From NCBI GenBank assembly GCA_041583655.1, contig JBFHFJ010000026.1:1-20281 (forward strand): DNA of 20,281 nt, in the 5' to 3' direction. Under the pieces are notes generated by a model that was not told the origin of the DNA, did no database searches, and saw only the letters and a program-made list of their open reading frames with translations. This DNA comes from Haliea sp041583655. GTDB lineage: Bacteria; Pseudomonadota; Gammaproteobacteria; Pseudomonadales; Halieaceae. Below are positions 14,641 to 20,281 of the stretch, in pieces. The position numbers were made by a program, and so were the translations under genes. Position 1 is the first letter of the stretch, and the number at the start of each line of letters is the position of its first letter.

Positions 14641-17058
14641 ATGAGCGATAATGAGCAGAGTTACGATTCCTCCAGTATCAAGGTTCTCAAGGGCCTGGAT
14701 GCGGTCCGCAAGCGCCCGGGTATGTACATCGGTGACACCGATGACGGTACTGGCTTGCACCACATGGTTTTCGAGCTTGTCGACAACTCCATAGACGAGG
14801 CGCTGGCCGGCCACTGCACCCGTATTGATATTGTTATCCACCCCGATGAGTCGGTGACGGTCAGTGACGATGGGCGCGGTATTCCGACGGAAATGCATGA
14901 GGAGGGGGTGTCGGCAGCGGAAGTTATCATGACCGTGCTGCACGCGGGCGGTAAATTCGACGACAACACCTACAAGGTGTCCGGGGGCCTGCACGGCGTT
15001 GGCGTATCTGTGGTGAACGCGTTGTCGGAAGAGCTCGTGCTCACCATTCGCCGTGAAGGCAAGCGCTACGAGCAGGTCTATTGCCACGGTGTGCCCCAGG
15101 CACCACTGGCCGTTATCGGGGAGACCCAGGGTACCGGTACAGCAGTCCGCTTCAAGCCGTCACCGCAGACCTTCACCAACATCGAATTTCACTTCGATCA
15201 ACTCGCCAAGCGGCTGCGTGAGCTGGCCTTCCTGAATTCCGGCGTGAACATTCGCCTCAAGGATGAACGCTCGGGTCGCGAGGAGAACTACCAGTACGAC
15301 GGCGGCCTGCGTGCGTTCGTGGACTACCTGAATCACAACAAGACACCGGTCAACAAGCCGTTCCACTTCCAGCTCGATACCGAGGATGGCATTGGTGTGG
15401 AAGTTGCCCTGCAATGGAATGATTCATTCTCGGAAAACATCTACTGCTACACCAACAACATTCCCCAGCGCGACGGGGGTACCCATCTGGCCGGGTTCCG
15501 CGCCGCCCTCACCCGCAGCCTCAACACCTATATTGAGCGGGAAGGCCTGGCGAAAAAGGCCAAAGTCTCCACCACCGGGGACGATGCCCGGGAAGGGCTG
15601 ACCGGGATCATCTCTGTGAAGGTGCCGGATCCCAAGTTTTCCTCCCAGACCAAGGACAAGCTGGTCTCCTCGGAAGTGAAAACCGCCGTGGAGCAGGCCA
15701 TGAACACCCGCTTCAACGATTATCTGCTGGAAAACCCTGGCGAAGCCAAGTCCATTGTCGGCAAGATGCTTGATGCTGCCCGTGCCCGGGAGGCAGCGCG
15801 CAAGGCCCGGGAAATGACCCGGCGCAAGGGCGCACTGGACATAGCGGGCCTGCCCGGCAAGCTGGCGGATTGCCAGGAAAAGGACCCTGCCCTGTCGGAG
15901 CTCTACCTGGTGGAGGGCGACTCCGCGGGTGGCTCGGCGAAGCAGGGGCGCAATCGCAAGTTCCAGGCAATCCTGCCCCTCAAGGGCAAGATCCTCAATG
16001 TCGAAAAAGCCCGCTTCGACAAGATGCTCGGTTCTGCTGAAGTCGGAACCATTGTCACCGCCCTGGGCTGTGGTATCGGTAAGGACGAGTTCAATCCCGA
16101 CAAGCTGCGCTATCACAGCATTATTATCATGACGGACGCAGACGTCGACGGCTCGCACATCCGTACCCTGCTGCTGACGTTCTTTTTCCGGCAGATGCGG
16201 GAGCTTATCGACCGCGGCCATATATTTATCGCGCAGCCGCCCCTGTACAAGATTTCCCGCGGCAAGCAGAGCCAGTACCTGAAAGACGATGAAGCGCTCA
16301 ACCGTTACCTGACCCAGGGCGCTCTGGAAAACGCTGCGATCGTTGTGAACCCCGAAGCGCCGCCGATTACCGGTGCCGGACTTGAGGAACTGGTGGCGCG
16401 GTTCCGCAAGGTTGCCGCGACCATCGAACGCCTGGGTCGCCTTTATGCACCCCCGGTGCTGTGGCAACTGGTATACGGCGCCACCCTGATGCCTGAGCAA
16501 ATGCAGGACGAGGCTGCCGTTATCGCCTTTGCAGATCAGCTTAGTGAGCGCTTACTTACTGTCGCGCCCAAGGGTGCCGAGTACACGGTTACGGTGCGCA
16601 AGGACCATGAGCGGCAGAGCCACTTCCCGGTGGTCAAGCTGCTCGCCCACGGTGTGGAGACCGAGACCGAGTACCGGCATGAGTTCTTCTCCTCGGGCGA
16701 ATATCGCAGCATGGTGGCCCTGGGCGAGACTCTCAACACGCTGATCGATGAAGACGGTTATTTCCAGCGCGGCGACAAGACCCTGCCCACCCGCAGCTTT
16801 GAGGAGGGCCTGACCTGGCTGATGGCGGAGGCCCGCAAGGGCTACAACATTCAGCGCTACAAGGGTCTCGGCGAAATGAATCCGGAGCAGCTGTGGGAAA
16901 CCACCATGGACCCGGACGCGCGGCGCATGCTTCAGGTTACGGTGGAGGATGCCATGGCGGCAGACCTGATTTTCACCACCCTGATGGGAGACCAGGTCGA
17001 GCCCCGGCGCGAGTTTATCGAGGAGAACGCCCTTTCCGTCGCCAACCTGGATGTCTGA
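14641..17058 (+). CDS. gyrB: DNA gyrase subunit B
   Basis: GyrB is the ATPase and TOPRIM subunit of gyrase, which adds negative supercoils; it is the target of novobiocin-type drugs. The GHKL ATPase domain shows E45, N49 and D76 (equivalents of E. coli E42, N46, D73), DDGRGIP and GGLHGVGVSVVNAL. TOPRIM shows LVEGDSAGGSAKQGRNRKFQ and MTDADVDGSHIRTLLLTFFFR. The C-terminus has RYKGLGEMNPEQLWETTMDP. Length is 805 aa (E. coli 804). The ATG at 14641 gives MSDNEQSYDSSSIKVLKGLD as in the family; the frame is open upstream to 14518 without homology. The ribosome site is weak. Confidence 0.99.
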   Translation: MSDNEQSYDSSSIKVLKGLDAVRKRPGMYIGDTDDGTGLHHMVFELVDNSIDEALAGHCTRIDIVIHPDESVTVSDDGRGIPTEMHEEGVSAAEVIMTVLHAGGKFDDNTYKVSGGLHGVGVSVVNALSEELVLTIRREGKRYEQVYCHGVPQAPLAVIGETQGTGTAVRFKPSPQTFTNIEFHFDQLAKRLRELAFLNSGVNIRLKDERSGREENYQYDGGLRAFVDYLNHNKTPVNKPFHFQLDTEDGIGVEVALQWNDSFSENIYCYTNNIPQRDGGTHLAGFRAALTRSLNTYIEREGLAKKAKVSTTGDDAREGLTGIISVKVPDPKFSSQTKDKLVSSEVKTAVEQAMNTRFNDYLLENPGEAKSIVGKMLDAARAREAARKAREMTRRKGALDIAGLPGKLADCQEKDPALSELYLVEGDSAGGSAKQGRNRKFQAILPLKGKILNVEKARFDKMLGSAEVGTIVTALGCGIGKDEFNPDKLRYHSIIIMTDADVDGSHIRTLLLTFFFRQMRELIDRGHIFIAQPPLYKISRGKQSQYLKDDEALNRYLTQGALENAAIVVNPEAPPITGAGLEELVARFRKVAATIERLGRLYAPPVLWQLVYGATLMPEQMQDEAAVIAFADQLSERLLTVAPKGAEYTVTVRKDHERQSHFPVVKLLAHGVETETEYRHEFFSSGEYRSMVALGETLNTLIDEDGYFQRGDKTLPTRSFEEGLTWLMAEARKGYNIQRYKGLGEMNPEQLWETTMDPDARRMLQVTVEDAMAADLIFTTLMGDQVEPRREFIEENALSVANLDV

Positions 17059-17152
17059 GCCGGGCGGCTGTTCCGGGATCGCTGGCCGCATCGGAAAGCG
17101 CAGTTTGATATTAGCCATGTTCTGGACGCCAGGGTTCAGGGAGGCGGGTTGA

Positions 17153-17602
17153 ATGCTGGAGCTTTGTGGGATCGCCATACGCGCCCGGCCCAAGGCGCCG
17201 ATGCAGGCCCTTGACCGGGCAGTGGTGACGCCGGAGCGCGGGGTAGAAGGTGATTTTCGCGGCAGGCCGGGTAAGCGCCAGGTCACGCTGCTCAGTCGTG
17301 AGAGCTGGAACAGGGCCTGTGTCGAACTGGGGGAGGACCTGCCCTGGATGACCCGACGCGCCAACCTGCTTGTCAGTGGCCTGGAATTCACCCCGGCCCA
17401 TGTTGGCAGCACCCTGCGCTTCGGTGAACTGGTATTGCTGATAACCCGTGAAACAGACCCCTGTGAGCGAATGGACCAGGCGCGTCCGGGACTGCGCGCC
17501 GCGCTTGATCCTGACTGGCGGGGCGGTGTGTGCTGCCGCGTCATCGCTGGAGGTGAAATCGTCCTTGGCCAGCGCGGTGCGCTGTTCAGCCCTGGGCAGT
17601 AA
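17153..17602 (+). CDS. MOSC domain-containing protein
   Basis: This is a 149-residue protein consisting of a single MOSC domain, the C-terminal fold of molybdenum cofactor sulfurases. Seen here are an N-terminal P-M segment, GVEGDFRGRPGKRQVTLLSRESW, RRANLLVSGLEF, the RFGELVLLITRETDPCERMDQ segment with the conserved cysteine, and WRGGVCCRVIAGGEI. Family members move sulfur or handle Mo ligands, with the cysteine proposed as persulfide carrier; the substrate of this one is unknown. A GGAGG ribosome site is eight bases before the ATG. It starts 94 bases after gyrB on the same strand, and its 3' end overlaps the opposite-strand gene by 17 bases. Confidence 0.88.
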   Translation: MLELCGIAIRARPKAPMQALDRAVVTPERGVEGDFRGRPGKRQVTLLSRESWNRACVELGEDLPWMTRRANLLVSGLEFTPAHVGSTLRFGELVLLITRETDPCERMDQARPGLRAALDPDWRGGVCCRVIAGGEIVLGQRGALFSPGQ

Positions 17603-18875
17603 CCGCAATCGCCAGGCCCATGACCAGGGCCGCACAGCCGACAGCGGGCAGCAACACGGTGTTGCCCAGCTCTGCTCCCCCCAGCACCCGACAATACACC
17701 CCCTTCGCCAAGGTGTTGGTAGCCGTTGCCAGGCAGATGCACAGCAAGACCAGCTCGGTAGATAACGGACCGCCTGCTTTCGGCGCCAGCGACAGCACAA
17801 TGGGGTCGACATCAGCGAACCCGGTCACTGTCGACAGCAGGTAGAGTCCCGTTTCGCCGTACCAATCCAGTAGCGCTTCAACGGCCAACATGACCACGGC
17901 CAGCAGCGCGCCGAACTGCAGTGCAGGCAGGAGTTGAAACGGGTTGTGGACATTGGGTGGCTGAGTCTCGCCCCTTTCGCGGTGGCGTAACAGCCAGAGG
18001 GCCGAGCCCAGCAGAGCCAGCATGCCACCGCCCAGGGGCAGCAGTGCCGGAAGCACCAGTTCCGGCCTGAGCACAAAAATAACCACCAGCACCCGCGCAA
18101 ACATGGTACTGCAGGCGACGAGGATGCCGGCGCTCAGGGTCCGCGTCTGGCTGATGTGCCGGGACAGGCGGGAGAGACTGAAAGCCACCGCGGTCGAGGA
18201 GGCAAAGCCGCCAGCGAACGAGGTCAGCAGGATGCCGCGCTTGGGGTCGGTGAGGCGCATGGTGAAGTAACCGGTCAGCGACAAGCCGGAAACCAGCACG
18301 ACCATCCACCACAGCTGCCAGGGGTTGAGGGCATTCCAGGGCCCGAAACCCCGGTCCGGGAGCAGCGGCAGCATCACCACCGAAACCACCAGAAACTGCA
18401 GGGTGCCCGTGAGTTCCTGCCGATCGAGTACCCGCAGCCAGCGGTGCAGGGTCTCTTTCAGATGCAGCAGCAGCGCCAGCAGCACAGCGCTGGCCGCCGC
18501 AGGCAAGGCCAGGTCGAAAGCGGGCATGGCCCCTAGCCAGTAGGTGGCCATGGCGGCAACGGCGGTGGTGATACTCAGGTCTTCATCGCGACGGGACTCC
18601 TGTAGATAGCCGGCGGTCAACAGCAAACCCACCGGGATGAATACCAGGGCGCATACCAGTGCCGCTTGCTCCGGAAACAGGGCCCGACCTGCAACCGCCA
18701 CAACACCGCCCAGCAGCGCCAGCAGGGAGAAGGTGCGGATGCCCGCAACCCGTGCGCCCTCGGCGTGGCGCCGGTGGTGCCAACCCCGCTCACTGCCGAC
18801 CAGCAGACCAATACCCAGTGCCAGGGCCAGACTGGCAAACGGGCCTAGCAACTGGGTGTAGCCTGCTGTATCCAT
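17586..18875 (-). CDS. MgtC/SapB family membrane protein with DUF4010 domain
   Basis: This is a 429-residue, strongly hydrophobic protein with about eleven to thirteen membrane segments. The N-terminal 130 or so residues show the MgtC/SapB pattern GIGLLVGSERGWHHR then AGIRTFSLLALLGG. The rest matches the DUF4010 type, with GILLTSFAGGFASSTAVAFSLSRLS and VTGFADVDPIVLSLA. The biochemical role of DUF4010 proteins is not established; MgtC relatives are linked to magnesium limitation and ATP synthase control in pathogens, which need not apply here. The ATG at 18875 has AGGAA four bases upstream. It lies 11 bases after the multicopper oxidase gene, suggesting one operon and a metal-related task. Confidence 0.88.
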   Translation of the reverse strand: MDTAGYTQLLGPFASLALALGIGLLVGSERGWHHRRHAEGARVAGIRTFSLLALLGGVVAVAGRALFPEQAALVCALVFIPVGLLLTAGYLQESRRDEDLSITTAVAAMATYWLGAMPAFDLALPAAASAVLLALLLHLKETLHRWLRVLDRQELTGTLQFLVVSVVMLPLLPDRGFGPWNALNPWQLWWMVVLVSGLSLTGYFTMRLTDPKRGILLTSFAGGFASSTAVAFSLSRLSRHISQTRTLSAGILVACSTMFARVLVVIFVLRPELVLPALLPLGGGMLALLGSALWLLRHRERGETQPPNVHNPFQLLPALQFGALLAVVMLAVEALLDWYGETGLYLLSTVTGFADVDPIVLSLAPKAGGPLSTELVLLCICLATATNTLAKGVYCRVLGGAELGNTVLLPAVGCAALVMGLAIAVTAQG

Positions 18876-18886
18876 CGCTTCCTGTG

Positions 18887-20254
18887 TCAGTGCTGGTGCC
18901 CCTGCCTTTTGGGTACCGGCAAGTCGCCGGTCAGGGGACTTGCCAGTCTACCGCGTCGGGCCGGCTGGCCGTAGTCCGGATTATCGCTGATACGCCGCGC
19001 AACCGTACCCGAGGGGTGCTGGTACCAGCCCGGGTCGCGGTAGTCTCCGGCCGCCAGGCCATCCCGCACCTTGACCACGGTGAACATGCCGCCCATTTCA
19101 ATATTCCCGAAAGGACCCTTGCCCATCATCATCGGCAGCGTATTTGGCGGTCCACTCATGTGCCCGGAGTCGGTGTGGTCCTGGTGTTCGCCCATGCCGT
19201 GCTCGCCCATGGCCATATAGCCGGGTAACAGCGTGCGTATTTCATCGTCTATACCCGACTGGTCCACACCCAGGGTATTGGGAAGGTCGTGCCCCATCGG
19301 GTTCATGGTGTGATGGGACATATGGCAGTGGAACGCCCAGTCACCGGGGACGCCCACAAACTCGATATCCCGTATCTGACCGACACCGATGATCTCTGTC
19401 ACTTCATTGCGCCACTGCTGACGCGGCCAGCGGCCACCGTCGCTGCCCGTTACCTGGAACTGTACGCCGTGCAGGTGGATCGGGTGGTTCCACATGGACA
19501 GATTGCCAACGCGGATACGAACGCGCTCGCCACTGCCCGCCACCAGCGTGTCGATCGCGGGAAATACCTTTGAGTTCATGGTCCACAGGTCGAACTCCTG
19601 CATGACCGCGGGATCGGGACGCGATGTGCCGGGATGCATTGCCCAGTTGTGCAGGAGTATTGCGTAGTCGCGGTCGATGGGTTCCGGCTCCCCCTCTCGA
19701 GGATGAATGATAAACATCCCCATCATGCCCATCGCCAGCTGCACCATCTCATCGGCGTGCGGATGGTACATGTGCGTGCCGTGCTGCTGCAGGGTGAACT
19801 CATAGACAAAGGTTTCGCCGGGCTGGATGGCCGGCTGGGTCAGGCCGGAGACGCCGTCCATGCCGGAGGGCAGGATCAGGCCGTGCCAGTGGATACTGGT
19901 GTGTTCCGGAAGCCGGTTGGTGACAAGGATCCTGACCCTGTCCCCTTCCACGACCTCCAGGGTTGGTCCGGGGCTGGTGCCGTTGTAACCCCAGCACTTG
20001 GCCTTTGATCCCGGGGCGAATTCGTGCTCAATTTCTTCCGCCACCAGGTGGAACTCCTTCACGCCGTCGACCATGCGATGGGGGAGTGTCCAGCCATTGG
20101 GCGTATGCACGGGTGTGTAGCCCTGCGTGCCGCGCTCCCGCGGCGTGGGCTCACCCTGGTTGTGATGTTCATGGCCGCTTTCCGCCATTGCCCGGGTGAT
20201 AGCCAGTGCCGGCAGTACGCTGCCGCTGGCCAGCAGGAAATCTCTGCGCTTCAT
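18887..20254 (-). CDS. Tat-exported multicopper oxidase (copper oxidase, CopA/laccase-like)
   Basis: The protein starts MKRRDFLLASGSVLPALAITRAMA, a twin-arginine signal with likely cleavage near residue 24, so it should be folded before export to the periplasm. Copper ligands are complete: HWHG (122-125), YHPH (163-166), NHPIHLHG (256-263) and HCHMSHHTMNPM (309-320), whose Cys310, His315 and Met320 form the type 1 site. A Met/His-rich tail follows (about 345-395). At 455 aa it is shorter than CopA or CueO, and motifs 2 and 3 are only about 90 residues apart, suggesting a reduced or missing middle domain. Such enzymes oxidise Cu(I) or phenols with O2. ATG at 20254 has GGGGGA nine bases upstream and overlaps the upstream stop. 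Confidence 0.93.
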   Translation of the reverse strand: MKRRDFLLASGSVLPALAITRAMAESGHEHHNQGEPTPRERGTQGYTPVHTPNGWTLPHRMVDGVKEFHLVAEEIEHEFAPGSKAKCWGYNGTSPGPTLEVVEGDRVRILVTNRLPEHTSIHWHGLILPSGMDGVSGLTQPAIQPGETFVYEFTLQQHGTHMYHPHADEMVQLAMGMMGMFIIHPREGEPEPIDRDYAILLHNWAMHPGTSRPDPAVMQEFDLWTMNSKVFPAIDTLVAGSGERVRIRVGNLSMWNHPIHLHGVQFQVTGSDGGRWPRQQWRNEVTEIIGVGQIRDIEFVGVPGDWAFHCHMSHHTMNPMGHDLPNTLGVDQSGIDDEIRTLLPGYMAMGEHGMGEHQDHTDSGHMSGPPNTLPMMMGKGPFGNIEMGGMFTVVKVRDGLAAGDYRDPGWYQHPSGTVARRISDNPDYGQPARRGRLASPLTGDLPVPKRQGHQH

Positions 20255-20281
20255 CAGTGGTGTCCCCCATGCTGGTGATGG
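20254..20281 (-). CDS. C-terminal end of an upstream gene, His-rich (partial)
   Basis: On the minus strand the frame reads HHQHGGHH and stops with a TGA that shares its A with the multicopper oxidase ATG. The TGATG overlap and the histidine run fit the end of a coupled metal-handling gene, such as a copper-binding or efflux component, but only eight codons are visible and the family cannot be named. Confidence 0.5.

Noticed and set aside
15424..16500. 358-codon open frame on the minus strand within gyrB
   Set aside because: It lies wholly antisense to a perfectly conserved gyrB; open antisense frames are expected from GC-rich codon bias, and the translation resembles no family.
16552..17742. 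396-codon minus-strand frame across gyrB, the MOSC gene and the end of the DUF4010 gene
   Set aside because: It overlaps three better-supported genes, has low-complexity Pro/Ser/Arg composition and no recognisable domain.
1..20281. CRISPR array, transposon, tRNA or rRNA genes, prophage
   Set aside because: No direct-repeat arrays, transposase-like proteins, terminal repeats or cloverleaf/rRNA-like sequence were seen on either strand.

Overview
This window is the replication-origin neighbourhood of a gammaproteobacterial chromosome. The gene order is the conserved one: atpB-atpI / parB-parA-rsmG-mnmG / mnmE-yidC-yidD-rnpA-rpmH on the minus strand, then a divergent AT-rich gap, then dnaA-dnaN-recF-gyrB on the plus strand. 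Protein details (RsmG, ParA, DnaA, RecF) and the parS sequence resemble Pseudomonas and marine Cellvibrionales/Halieaceae-type bacteria more than enterics. That placement is inference; no rRNA is present to confirm it.

Layout. Positions 1-1247 hold the start of the ATP synthase operon (atpI, then atpB cut by the window edge), read leftward from a near-consensus promoter at 1317-1345. Positions 1502-5774 hold parB, parA, rsmG and mnmG, tightly packed and read leftward. A 499-base gap (5775-6273) has an AT-rich tract, a nested stem-loop, palindromes and DnaA-box-like sites. Positions 6274-10215 hold mnmE, yidC, yidD, rnpA and rpmH, read leftward from a TTGAAT-17-TAGAAT promoter. Positions 10216-10767 are the probable oriC, with two perfect DnaA boxes, an IHF-type site, a 73% AT tract and a nested inverted repeat. 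Positions 10768-17058 carry dnaA, dnaN, recF and gyrB rightward. Beyond gyrB the conserved block ends: a MOSC-domain gene (plus strand) converges on and overlaps an MgtC/DUF4010 membrane protein gene, which follows a Tat-exported multicopper oxidase gene on the minus strand. A His-rich C-terminus of another gene lies at the right edge.

How the parts work together. DnaA binds oriC and starts replication; DnaN is the sliding clamp; RecF handles gap repair; GyrB supplies negative supercoiling. ParA and ParB segregate the new origins using parS, and two perfect 16-bp parS palindromes lie inside recF. RnpA, RpmH, YidD and YidC form the usual RNA-processing, ribosome and membrane-insertion cluster. 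MnmE and MnmG jointly modify the tRNA wobble uridine. The multicopper oxidase and its neighbours look like an accessory copper-handling operon.

Most of the window is well-known housekeeping DNA and I see no clear new multi-gene system. The observations most worth checking are the parS sites embedded in two RecF coding motifs, the origin-like content of the mnmE-mnmG gap, the nested inverted repeats in both AT-rich gaps, and the MCO-MgtC/DUF4010 gene pair.
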